A DNA stretch of 64,000 nucleotides from Bradyrhizobium sp. RD5-C2 (lineage in GTDB: Bacteria; Pseudomonadota; Alphaproteobacteria; Rhizobiales; Xanthobacteraceae): the NCBI RefSeq assembly GCF_019972155.1, contig NZ_BOVL01000010.1, forward strand, positions 93,279 to 157,278, given 5' to 3'. Below the pieces are notes generated by a model, which was not told the DNA's origin, ran no database searches, and saw nothing but the letters and a program-made list of their open reading frames with translations. Both the position numbers and the translations under genes were made by a program. Each line of letters starts with the position of its first letter. The first letter of the stretch is position 1. This document shows, in pieces, positions 17,108 to 25,375 of the stretch.

Positions 17108-18443
17108 TCAAGCTTCGCTGGCGACCGTTCGCCAGTTCCAGTCCGAAACCGATGCCATCCGCGAAGCCGCCGAGCCGCAGCTGGCCCGCGCGACGCTGTT
17201 CGTGCTGTCAGCATTCCTGGTATCGATCGTGGCTATCATGTGCCTGATGCGCCTCGACCGGGTGATCATGAGCGTGGGGGGCAGGATGGTTCCCGTCGAT
17301 CAGATCAACGTGCTGCAGGCGTTGGACCCGTCGATCATCAAGACGATCGATGTTCGGGAAGGTCAGCAGGTCGAGACGGGGCAACTGCTCGCGACCCTCG
17401 ACTCGACATTCACCGTGGCTGACGTCACACAGTACAAGCTGCAGATCGCGAGCCTGGACGCGCAGGTCGCGCGGGATGAGGCCGAACTGTCCGGGAAGCC
17501 GCTGTCGTACGGCCAATCCAGCGATCAGGATGTCACCAGGTACAACGCCTTGCAAAAGGCGCTCTACGACCAGCGCGTTGCCCAGTACACCGCGCAGGTG
17601 ACCAGCTATGATTCCAAGATCAGCCAGACCGAAGCGACGATCCAGAAGGCGAAGAAGGACGACGAGCGGTATGGTCAGCGTGCCGAGATCGCCGGCAAGA
17701 TCGAGGACATGCGCACGTCGCTCGCCGAGAGCGGTAGCGGGTCCAAGCTGAATCTTTATCTATCGCAGGATACCCGCCTGGAGTTGTTGCGTCAGATCGA
17801 CAATACGCACAACACCCTGCTGGAAGCGCAACACCAGCTTGACTCGCTGAAGGCGGATCGCAAGGCGTTTATCGAGCAATGGAACGCGCAGTTGAGCCAG
17901 GATCTGGTCACGACGCGCAACAGCCTGGATACCGCCCGCGCAGCCTATGACAAGGCCGTCAAGCATCAGGATCTCGTCCGCTGGACGGCTGCGGAGCCCT
18001 CGGTCGTCCTGACCCTGGCCAAGCTCTCGGTCGGATCCGTGCTGAAGCCCGGCGATCCCTTCATCACGCTGATGCCGCTCAAGACGCGGCTCGAAGCCGA
18101 GATCCGGATCCTGTCGCGTGACATCGGCTTTGTCCGGCCGAACGATCCCTGTACGATGAAGATCGATGCCTTCAACGCCGCGGAGCACGGCACGGCGAAA
18201 GGCAAGATTCGCTGGATCAGCGAAGGTGCCTTCACGACCGATGACGACGGAAAGCCGGTCGATGCCTACTACAAGGCGCGCTGCTCGGTCGACCAAACCA
18301 ACTTCAAGGATGTTCCGGCGAACTTCCGCCTCATCCCTGGCATGACGCTGCAGGGCGATGTCAATGTCGGGACCCGCTCGGTCGCGATGTATCTGCTGGG
18401 TGGCATGCTCCGCGGCATGAATGAGTCCATGCGCGAGCCATGA
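17097..18443 (+). CDS. Type I secretion membrane fusion protein, HlyD family
   Basis: A 448-residue periplasmic adaptor. It has a short cytoplasmic N-terminus, one membrane anchor (about residues 32-51, ATLFVLSAFLVSIVAIMCLM), a lipoyl-like half (IKTIDVREGQQVETGQLLATLD), a long coiled-coil hairpin (about 110-290, rich in Gln, Lys and Glu) and the returning beta-barrel ending in the RLIPGMTLQGDVNVGTRS region typical of HlyD. The TTG start at 17097 is chosen because AGGAG lies at 17084-17088, eight bases upstream; the open frame further upstream merely shadows the exporter gene. It overlaps the exporter stop by 11 bases and its own stop overlaps the SEL1 gene (ATGA), so all three are coupled. 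Confidence 0.9.
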   Translation: MSPNQASLATVRQFQSETDAIREAAEPQLARATLFVLSAFLVSIVAIMCLMRLDRVIMSVGGRMVPVDQINVLQALDPSIIKTIDVREGQQVETGQLLATLDSTFTVADVTQYKLQIASLDAQVARDEAELSGKPLSYGQSSDQDVTRYNALQKALYDQRVAQYTAQVTSYDSKISQTEATIQKAKKDDERYGQRAEIAGKIEDMRTSLAESGSGSKLNLYLSQDTRLELLRQIDNTHNTLLEAQHQLDSLKADRKAFIEQWNAQLSQDLVTTRNSLDTARAAYDKAVKHQDLVRWTAAEPSVVLTLAKLSVGSVLKPGDPFITLMPLKTRLEAEIRILSRDIGFVRPNDPCTMKIDAFNAAEHGTAKGKIRWISEGAFTTDDDGKPVDAYYKARCSVDQTNFKDVPANFRLIPGMTLQGDVNVGTRSVAMYLLGGMLRGMNESMREP

Positions 18444-20476
18444 CAGTGTTGACACAATCCCTGATTGGCTTTTTCCGGCCCAGCTCGCCCCGTTCAGATC
18501 CAAAGCAGTTTGAACGGGGGCTGGAGGCGTATGAGAACCTGCAGTATCTTGAGGCCCTGCGACTTTGGAGGCTTGCCTCGCAAGCGGGCAACCCGGAGGC
18601 GGATTACCGTATCGGGTTGCTGTATGCGCGGAACGAGGGCGTCATCGGCAACCTTCCGGACGCGGTTGCGTGGTACGAGCGCGCCGCCCTCAAGGGACAT
18701 ACCGAAGCGCAATTCCAGCTCGGCGTGATCTACCTCAACGGGGTCAAGCCGACGGTCGGTCCGAACAGGCCGGAGATGTGGCGGCAATCCACTGCACAGC
18801 GTCTGGGTGACAAGGCGACCAACCTCCACGATCTGGTCTTCCCGAACGGCATCGGCGTGCCCAAGGATGTCGACGCCGCCTTCCTCTGGATGTCGGTGGC
18901 GGCGGAAGCCGGCAAGGCGGAGGCGCAGGCGATCCTCGGCGACATGTACGCCAGTGGAGCGGGCTGCACCAAGGATCATGCAACCGCGTTGCGCTGGTAC
19001 GAGGCCGCGGCCGAGCAGAAGGCTGCGTCCGGCGAATTCGCGCTCGGCGATGTGCATTATCAGGGCCGCGGCGTTCCCGTTGATTTCGCGCAAGCTGCGA
19101 TCTGGTATCACAAGGCCGCGGAGCAGGGACACGTGCGTGCGCAGGTGGCGCTCGCGTTCATGTGCCTCAAGGGCACCGGGCTTCCCGAGAATGCCGACGA
19201 AGCCGCGCGGCTGTTTCAGAGCGCCGCGACCCATGATGATACGATCGCGCTCTACAACATTGCGCTGTTGCGGCTCGCCGGCAAAGGCGTTGCCAAGGAT
19301 ATCGACAAGGCCGAGACCGCCTTGCGCAAGGCAGCGCGGAAGGACTATCTGCCGGCCATCCAGGCGCTGGCCGAGTTCTATGCGCTCGGCACCTCAGCCG
19401 AGCCGGACCTGCGCGAGGCGGCGTATTGGTACGAGAAGGCGGCCGAGCGCGGCGACGCGCAGGCGCAATTCTTCACCGGGCGTTTCTACGCCACCGGAAC
19501 CGGCGTTCCGCCTAGCGTCCGTCAGGCTGCGAAATGGTTCGAACGCGCCGCCGAGAGCGGCCATGCCACGGCGGCCCACAACATCGCGGTGTTCTATCTC
19601 AACGGCAACGGCGTGACGCGCGATGTCGCGGCTGCGATCAAGTGGTTCGAGCGTGCGTCCGAGGGAGGCATCAGCGCCGCAGGCGTGCAACTCGGCCGGC
19701 TGTACTCGGCGGGCAACGGTGTGCCGCGCGATCAGGTACGCGCTGCCGAATGGCTCAGCAAGGCGGCTAAGGGCGGGGACGCCGATGCAAAGACGGCCTT
19801 TGCCATGTTTCTCATCCAGCAGGAGCCATCCGAAGCGGGTCTTGCGCAAGCACGCACGCTGCTCACCGATGCCGCCGAGGTGGGGCATTCCGCCGCGGCA
19901 TTCCAGTTGGGCGGGCTTCACATGGGAAAGTCCGGTGGCGCGGTCGATCTTCCGGCCGCGGCGCAATGGTTCAAGCGCGCGGCCAGTGCCGGCCATGTCG
20001 AGGCCCAGCACACATTGGCGTTGCTGTATTCCGATCCCAAGAGCGCGCTGAAGGATCCGCAGGCGGCCGCTGGCTGGATCGTCAAGGCCGCCGATGGCGG
20101 CAGCGCCGCGGCGCAGTTCAAGCTTGCGGTGATGTATTGCACCGGGCAGGGCGTCGAGCAGGATCTTGCCCAGGGCGTGAAGTGGTACGAGGCCGCGGCG
20201 CGCCAGGGCCATACGACCGCGCAGTACAACCTCGCCGCGATGCTGGGGCGAGGACAGGGCTGCGACGCCGATCCGGCGAAGGCGGCCGAGTGGTTCGAAG
20301 CAGCAGCAAAGCAAGGAATGGTCGAAGCCCAACTCGCGATTGGTGATGCGCTGCGCGCTGGCAACGGCGTCGCGCAGGACCGCGATCAGGCGCTGCACTG
20401 GTATCGACGGGCGGCGCAGCAGAACAACGAAGGCGCGCAGCGTCGTCTGCAGGCAATGGGCGAGAGCGTCGGCTGA
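18440..20476 (+). CDS. SEL1-repeat (TPR-like) protein of the secretion operon
   Basis: A 678-residue protein made almost entirely of about 36-residue SEL1-like helical repeats. Representative units are AVAWYERAALKGHTEAQFQL, AAIWYHKAAEQGHVRAQVAL and AAKWFERAAESGHATAAHNI; roughly sixteen can be counted. SEL1 arrays form curved solenoids that scaffold protein complexes. There is no signal peptide or membrane segment; the N-terminal MTVLTQSLIGFFRPSSPR is not an export signal, so a cytoplasmic site is expected. The start overlaps the HlyD stop by four bases, placing it firmly in the type I secretion operon. This is an unusual partner and may link the exporter to substrate supply or glycan synthesis. 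Function not known. Confidence 0.85.
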   Translation: MTVLTQSLIGFFRPSSPRSDPKQFERGLEAYENLQYLEALRLWRLASQAGNPEADYRIGLLYARNEGVIGNLPDAVAWYERAALKGHTEAQFQLGVIYLNGVKPTVGPNRPEMWRQSTAQRLGDKATNLHDLVFPNGIGVPKDVDAAFLWMSVAAEAGKAEAQAILGDMYASGAGCTKDHATALRWYEAAAEQKAASGEFALGDVHYQGRGVPVDFAQAAIWYHKAAEQGHVRAQVALAFMCLKGTGLPENADEAARLFQSAATHDDTIALYNIALLRLAGKGVAKDIDKAETALRKAARKDYLPAIQALAEFYALGTSAEPDLREAAYWYEKAAERGDAQAQFFTGRFYATGTGVPPSVRQAAKWFERAAESGHATAAHNIAVFYLNGNGVTRDVAAAIKWFERASEGGISAAGVQLGRLYSAGNGVPRDQVRAAEWLSKAAKGGDADAKTAFAMFLIQQEPSEAGLAQARTLLTDAAEVGHSAAAFQLGGLHMGKSGGAVDLPAAAQWFKRAASAGHVEAQHTLALLYSDPKSALKDPQAAAGWIVKAADGGSAAAQFKLAVMYCTGQGVEQDLAQGVKWYEAAARQGHTTAQYNLAAMLGRGQGCDADPAKAAEWFEAAAKQGMVEAQLAIGDALRAGNGVAQDRDQALHWYRRAAQQNNEGAQRRLQAMGESVG

Positions 20477-20633
20477 GATTGTTGGAGGCGGACATCACGT
20501 CGTGCGCAGGCAATGGCAGAGACGGTGAGTGGCTTTGTTTTTGGGCGCGAAGGCACGCAAGCGTGCACGTCCGCGTGACAATCTAGGCAGAACTAACAAT
20601 GGCTTTCATATCGACGATAGAGAGATTGCGTTA

Positions 20634-20813
20634 ATGTGGGTTCGCGGAATAAATGTTCATTGCACCTCTGGTTGTGTGAAGATCATCGATAAGAATCGAG
20701 ATGTCACGATCTGGAACGTGTCAGGCAATGTGATCTCGGGATCGAACGTCCGCGTGACCGGGAAAGAAACTGGAGCCAGCGCCAGGCGTTGGCAGGAGAT
20801 TGAGTGGCGATGA
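20634..20813 (+). CDS. Small hypothetical protein, possibly coding
   Basis: A 59-residue frame beginning at ATG 20634 and ending in TGA that overlaps the next ATG (ATGA at 20810). The sequence (IIDKNRDVTIWNVSGNVISG in the middle) looks like alternating beta strands and contains two cysteines spaced C-x4-C. An AGAGAG stretch lies about ten bases upstream of the ATG. I do not recognise it; the stop-start overlap with a real gene is the main reason for listing it. It could equally be part of the leader of the following gene. Confidence 0.3.
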   Translation: MWVRGINVHCTSGCVKIIDKNRDVTIWNVSGNVISGSNVRVTGKETGASARRWQEIEWR

Positions 20814-23020
20814 ACAAGATGGTCGAACGGAGCGTCAGGGATACGAAGGATATGTTGCCCGTTGCCAGCCCGGTTCAGCAGGACGACCTCGCGCAGAGCC
20901 TGTTCCTGGATCCCGATGTGAGCGATCTCCAGTCGGGACAGAGGCTGCGTGGCGCTATCCTGGAATATTCGGGGCGGGGGATCTCCGGCTGGATTGTCGA
21001 TGCCCAGTCGCCCGCTTCGACCGTCTCGATCGCGCTTTTTATCGGCTCCCACTGCGTCGAAGAAGGACGAACAGGTCGACCTGTCCGGGTCAGCATAGGT
21101 CCACAGAGTGCGATCGGGCGTCCCGGATTTCGTATCGATCTATCCAAGCCGGGAGTGCGCCGTCGTCTGGCGCGCGCCCTGAGAAACACGCTCGTCGAAC
21201 GCGACCATGTGCAGATTTATCTTCGCGTCAGCCCGAACGATGGCGAATACTACGAAATACCGCTGTTTGAGAAACTGGCATCGAGCAGCGAGGTGATCGT
21301 CGCACTTGGCTTCTCGACCGACGACTACGATGATTTGTTGTTTCCGAACAGCGACAACAAAATAGTTGCCGGATCGGGCGACGCTTCCAAGAAAGAAGTG
21401 CGATTCGTTTGCTTCTACCTGCCGCAATTCCATTCATTCGCGGAAAACGACCGATGGTGGGGGCCGGGCTTCACTGAATGGACCAACGTCTCCCAGATGC
21501 GTCCGCAGTTTCCGACGCACCAATCTCCGTGGTTGCCCGCTGATCTGGGCTTCTACGACATGAGATTGATCGAGACTCGCCGGCAACAAGCGGAGCTGGC
21601 TCGCCGTTACGGCGTTCATGGCTTCTGCTATTATGCCTACTGGTTTCAAGGACGAAGACTTTTGGAGCAGCCGCTTAAGCTTCTGCTGGAGGACGGCGAG
21701 CCAAACTTGCCGTTCTGCATCTGCTGGGCGAACGAAAACTGGTCGCGCCGATGGGACGGTTCTGACACCGAGCTTCTTCTCGGCCAGAACCACTCTCTTG
21801 AAGACGATGTTCGCTTCATTGACGACATGGCGGATATCCTCCTTGATGATCGCTACATCACTGTCGATGGTCGAAAGATACTTCTCATCTATCGTCCCTC
21901 GCTGATCCCGGATAAGGAGCGCTTGTTCCAGACTTGGCGGCTCCGTGCAAAGCAACTCGGCATCGGGGAGTTGCTCATTTGCAATGCCATGACTTTCGGC
22001 GAGTTCGATCCACGGGAATTCCATTGCGATGCCGCAGTGGAATTCCCGCCTCATACGGTTTCCGCCAGGGAGCTGAGCCGTGCGGAGGTCGAGGCGCCGC
22101 CGGACTTCACCGGAAAGCTTTACGACTACCTTGAAGCCATGCGCTCGACGCTCGGTAAGGTCTACGAGTTTCCGTTCTTTCCGTCGGTCATGCCGCGCTG
22201 GGACAACACACCGCGCAAAGGCTCGCGAGGACATGTGTTCGTTAAATCAAGTCCGGAAGCGTTTGAAGTATGGCTTCGTGAGGCGGCTGAGCGGGCTCGT
22301 CGGAGCTCTGTTGGTGAACCGATCGTATTCATCAATTCGTGGAACGAATGGGCCGAGGGGGCTCACTTGGAGCCGGACTCCCGTTACGGTCGTGCCTATC
22401 TGGATGTCGTCAGGCGGGTGTCTGCGGGCGATTCGATTTCGGCGGAGCTACGCTCAAATTCTGTTCTGCTGGACTGCCTGAGCAGATCGGAGCTTGAGCA
22501 GGCTATCAAGGGAGCCGCAGTTCATGTCGAGGTGCTCGCCAATTTGCAGCGTAGCGAAGGCGCTCTGACGGGATTCCAGCACCTTCGAGAAGGCTTGCCG
22601 GTCGAAATGGAGGGAGCCGTCGCGAGTCCCGATGGTTCGATGTTTGTGATTGAGAGCATCAATTCGCAAACGGAGGAGCGTGTGGTGGTAGACCCGCGCT
22701 ACAGGGTGCTGGTCCGAGGTTGGGTTTTCGCCAAGGATGGCTTCGAGCCGCTCAGAAATCGCATCGCATTTTTGGTGCTGTCTCCGGAAGGAGAAACCAA
22801 CGCAGGCAAGAGCGGGTACTGCCTGGTTGTCGATTGGCACGAGCGAATGGACGTAACGGAGTATATGAAGGCGACCGCCCGCGAGTGCTGCTTCGGCTTC
22901 GAGGTGGGTTTTCTGCTTAAGGGATTGCCGGACGGGCAGTACAGACTTTCGATTCTTGAGGTCGGCGAAGGAGAAAACCTGATTGTCGGATCAGGTCATT
23001 CTCTGGTCGTTCGGCATTGA
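20810..23020 (+). CDS. WbsX-like / GH99-like enzyme with flanking beta domains
   Basis: A 736-residue protein whose centre (about residues 195-520) matches the WbsX/GH99-like TIM-barrel family: VCFYLPQFHSFAEND, WWGPGFTEWTNVSQ, HGFCYYAYWFQGRRLLE, FCICWANENWSRRWDG and the closing INSWNEWAEGAHLEPD. The family is found in O-antigen and exopolysaccharide clusters; it has been annotated as glycosyltransferase but is structurally a glycosidase-like barrel. Before it (about 45-150) is a beta-rich domain with the signature GRGISGWIVDAQ, and near the C-terminus (about 620-736) a second copy-like segment VLVRGWVFAKDG. The start could be GTG 20804 (AGGAG five bases upstream) or ATG 20810 (eleven bases); ATG is taken. 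The DNA looks more AT-rich than flanking genes, suggesting separate acquisition. Confidence 0.8.
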   Translation: MNKMVERSVRDTKDMLPVASPVQQDDLAQSLFLDPDVSDLQSGQRLRGAILEYSGRGISGWIVDAQSPASTVSIALFIGSHCVEEGRTGRPVRVSIGPQSAIGRPGFRIDLSKPGVRRRLARALRNTLVERDHVQIYLRVSPNDGEYYEIPLFEKLASSSEVIVALGFSTDDYDDLLFPNSDNKIVAGSGDASKKEVRFVCFYLPQFHSFAENDRWWGPGFTEWTNVSQMRPQFPTHQSPWLPADLGFYDMRLIETRRQQAELARRYGVHGFCYYAYWFQGRRLLEQPLKLLLEDGEPNLPFCICWANENWSRRWDGSDTELLLGQNHSLEDDVRFIDDMADILLDDRYITVDGRKILLIYRPSLIPDKERLFQTWRLRAKQLGIGELLICNAMTFGEFDPREFHCDAAVEFPPHTVSARELSRAEVEAPPDFTGKLYDYLEAMRSTLGKVYEFPFFPSVMPRWDNTPRKGSRGHVFVKSSPEAFEVWLREAAERARRSSVGEPIVFINSWNEWAEGAHLEPDSRYGRAYLDVVRRVSAGDSISAELRSNSVLLDCLSRSELEQAIKGAAVHVEVLANLQRSEGALTGFQHLREGLPVEMEGAVASPDGSMFVIESINSQTEERVVVDPRYRVLVRGWVFAKDGFEPLRNRIAFLVLSPEGETNAGKSGYCLVVDWHERMDVTEYMKATARECCFGFEVGFLLKGLPDGQYRLSILEVGEGENLIVGSGHSLVVRH

Positions 23021-23032
23021 GTTGAGGATCCA

Positions 23033-23956
23033 ATGTTAGCTAGCGTGGTGATTGCTTGCTACAAGCACGAAGCCTATCTCGAACACTGCCTCGAGACGGT
23101 TTTCGATCAGACATATCCAGAACTCGAGCTGATCATCGTCGACGACAACTCGCCGGACAACAGCTTCCAGTTGGCCGAGAGGCTTCTAAAGCGGAAATCG
23201 TTCGCCAAGCGCTTTGCATCATGCAAGTTGCTCAAGAATCCCGCGAACATGGGAGCTCATTTCACCTGGAATCGCGCTCTGTCCCTTGCGACAGGCGAAA
23301 TGCTGTTCTTGCTTAACTCGGACGATGCCTTTTCCAAGGAGCGCGTCGAGGCATTTGTTGGCCGCCACGGCGCTGAAAAACTGTTTTTCGGATTTTCCGC
23401 GATTGAGCCAATCGACGAAAACGGGAAATCCATCAACAGCTTTCAGTTTCCAGCGCGCCTCAGATACGCCACCAGTCAGGCTGCAGGTGCCGATCGCCCG
23501 CTGTCCTGGTCTTTCTTGGAGTCGCAGATCGCGGCTTCAACGGGAAATTTTGTGTTGAGCGCAGAACTGTTGAAGCGGACGGGGTGGTTTGCCGACCTCA
23601 AATATTGTCACGACTGGGAATTCGCGCTGCGGGCGATCACGATCGTTGAACCAACATATGTAGAAGCCGATCAATATATGTATCGGTTGCACGCATCCAA
23701 CAGTTTTCGTGGACTGAGTTCGGTGGCCGAAAGCGAAACGAAGGCTTGCATGCAGACCTATTCGCTGCGCGCGATGGTCTCCAAGCCGTCCAACCGGACT
23801 TGCCTCAGCCCTCTTAACATGGGGGACGCTTTCTATCGGCTGATAAAGAACTACCCGAACTTCAATTATTGGATGCGGCAACTGTACGCGCCTTACATGG
23901 CCGAGCACAGGACGGTCGAGAAGAACCAGTGGACGGTTCCGGCTGAATGGCGCTAG
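23033..23956 (+). CDS. Glycosyltransferase family 2
   Basis: A 307-residue GT-A inverting glycosyltransferase. The N-terminus ASVVIACYKHEAYLEHCLET and the LELIIVDDNSPDN strand are the nucleotide-binding features; the DxD-type metal site is in LLNSDDAF near residue 92. The C-terminal part (DLKYCHDWEFALRAI) contains the ED/DW acceptor-side motif with HDWEF. It starts 13 bases after the WbsX-like gene, with GAGG six bases ahead of the ATG at 23033, so the two are cotranscribed. Sugar specificity unknown. Confidence 0.87.
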   Translation: MLASVVIACYKHEAYLEHCLETVFDQTYPELELIIVDDNSPDNSFQLAERLLKRKSFAKRFASCKLLKNPANMGAHFTWNRALSLATGEMLFLLNSDDAFSKERVEAFVGRHGAEKLFFGFSAIEPIDENGKSINSFQFPARLRYATSQAAGADRPLSWSFLESQIAASTGNFVLSAELLKRTGWFADLKYCHDWEFALRAITIVEPTYVEADQYMYRLHASNSFRGLSSVAESETKACMQTYSLRAMVSKPSNRTCLSPLNMGDAFYRLIKNYPNFNYWMRQLYAPYMAEHRTVEKNQWTVPAEWR

Positions 23957-24036
23957 AGAAATGCGGCCGACGCCGGATCACGGGGCTCAAGACGCCAGTG
24001 CCCATCCGCCCGTTACATTGTGGGAGCTGAAGCGTG

Positions 24037-24059
24037 CCGTTCCGACCAAATCGGAACGG
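24037..24059. terminator. Hairpin between convergent genes (possible terminator)
   Basis: CCGTTCCGA at 24037-24045 pairs with TCGGAACGG at 24051-24059 across a five-base loop. It lies in the 146-base gap between the rightward GT2 gene and the leftward GH99-like gene, where termination from both sides is expected, but there is no T-tract on either side, so intrinsic termination is unproven. Confidence 0.4.
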
Positions 24060-24102
24060 AACGGTGGAAGCGGCGGACCGGCATTCATTCGCGCGTGAAC
24101 GC

Positions 24103-25272
24103 CTAGCAAAGGTTCGGCTTTCCCTTGGATTGCTCGCGAAGATCCTTCAGGACCTTACGCAATGCCTCCAGGCGCTCGGTCTTGCACGGCAGGGTGGGGA
24201 TTAACCATCCACCTTCGTCGTTTTCATTCCAAGCATAGATCAGGATGGCGGGAGATTTCAGCTCGGCCGGCTGAGCAGACCTCCATTCTATCGCGCGATG
24301 CAGATGATCCGACAGCTCCGGCCCTGTCGGTGCAATGAAGAAGTTTTCCATTCCCACGCCAGGGCGCTGCTTGGCCTCCCACGGGACTGGACGTTCGATG
24401 CGCGGACGGCGGTCCCAGCCAGTCATCACGGTGGGGATGACGGGCAGCCGGCTCTTGGCCAGTTCGTTCCAATCTCGCTCCGCGCCACGTGCAAGGTCGG
24501 CATAAGAACCACGGACACTACCGTAAACTCCGGCATAGGAACTGACCGCGTCGGCAGTTAGAAAAGCGCCCTGTTCATAGAGCAGCTTCTTGTCACCGGT
24601 GAGTACCAGGTAAGGATCTCCGTGGCCCGCATCCTTCACGCGGGCTCTGAATTGGTCAATCTGGGACCGAAGGTTCTCCATTCCACCCCACCGCTTCTCA
24701 ACGTCGGCAACGTGTATGAAGCCGAGAAAATACAGTGGTCGGCCACCCGCTACTCTCAGGTAGTTGTCGTCACCCATGAGATTGACGTGTTCATCGATCA
24801 GCGGACTTTCCTTGTCGTGGGAGCCAAATCGAGGGAATTCGGTAAAAATGCAGTACGAAATATCCTTCTTGATTGGGCTTTCTCTAAACATCTTTAGAGC
24901 TCTCGACATCGGATCGCCCGAGCCGTAGGCGACAAAGGCCCAGTAGTCGATGCCTGCGAAGACGGCCTGCTTGATCTCCTTGTCGATCGTCTCTTGCGTG
25001 ACCTCCGGGAAGGCAACCTCGGCGCGGTTCATTCCTGTGGTCTCTTTCGCGAAGAACGGAACTCGCCAATGATACTGCTGGGGAGAGAGCGATGTTTCGA
25101 CCGCTTTGGTGGGCGTTGATCCAGGCGCGTACCACGCGTCCCACCTGAGCGCGCCCACGAGAGGCCGACCGGTGAGGGTGGCCACTTGCTTGGCTGCGAG
25201 GCCGCGCCCAAAGCTATAGCTAAGGCCAGCCGAGCCCAGGGCCAGAAAAAATCGTCGCGTCAGCATGTTCAT
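24103..25272 (-). CDS. Tat-exported GH99/GH71-like TIM-barrel protein
   Basis: A 389-residue protein with a twin-arginine signal: LTRRFFLALGSAGLSYSFG (residues 4-22) followed by an Ala-rich cleavage region near LAAK. The mature part resembles glycosidase-like barrels of the GH99/GH71 type: VGALRWDAWY at the first strand, a YWAFVAYGSGDPMSRALKMF segment and AILIYAWNENDEGGWLIPT near the end, the last matching the NEWAEG-type strand of the WbsX-like gene nearby. It is probably periplasmic, exported folded, acting on the glycan. Family assignment is by motif resemblance only. It is convergent with the GT2 gene and divergent from the gene at 25376. ATG 25266 is an alternative start. Confidence 0.65.
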   Translation of the reverse strand: MNMLTRRFFLALGSAGLSYSFGRGLAAKQVATLTGRPLVGALRWDAWYAPGSTPTKAVETSLSPQQYHWRVPFFAKETTGMNRAEVAFPEVTQETIDKEIKQAVFAGIDYWAFVAYGSGDPMSRALKMFRESPIKKDISYCIFTEFPRFGSHDKESPLIDEHVNLMGDDNYLRVAGGRPLYFLGFIHVADVEKRWGGMENLRSQIDQFRARVKDAGHGDPYLVLTGDKKLLYEQGAFLTADAVSSYAGVYGSVRGSYADLARGAERDWNELAKSRLPVIPTVMTGWDRRPRIERPVPWEAKQRPGVGMENFFIAPTGPELSDHLHRAIEWRSAQPAELKSPAILIYAWNENDEGGWLIPTLPCKTERLEALRKVLKDLREQSKGKPNLC

Positions 25273-25375
25273 GCACCCGTCGTTGTTTTCCCAAACATCC
25301 TGTTGATTCTCCTCAAAAACACCCTAATGATCAACAAATGGTAAGGCCAATGTTAGGCCAAACTTTTTCGACGCG
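25273..25375. promoter_or_regulatory. Divergent promoter region
   Basis: The 103-base gap between the leftward GH99-like gene and the rightward GT-A gene carries AATGTTAG at 25349-25356, another copy of the hexamer found in other gaps of this locus, and is visibly AT-rich. No exact promoter was assigned. Confidence 0.3.
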
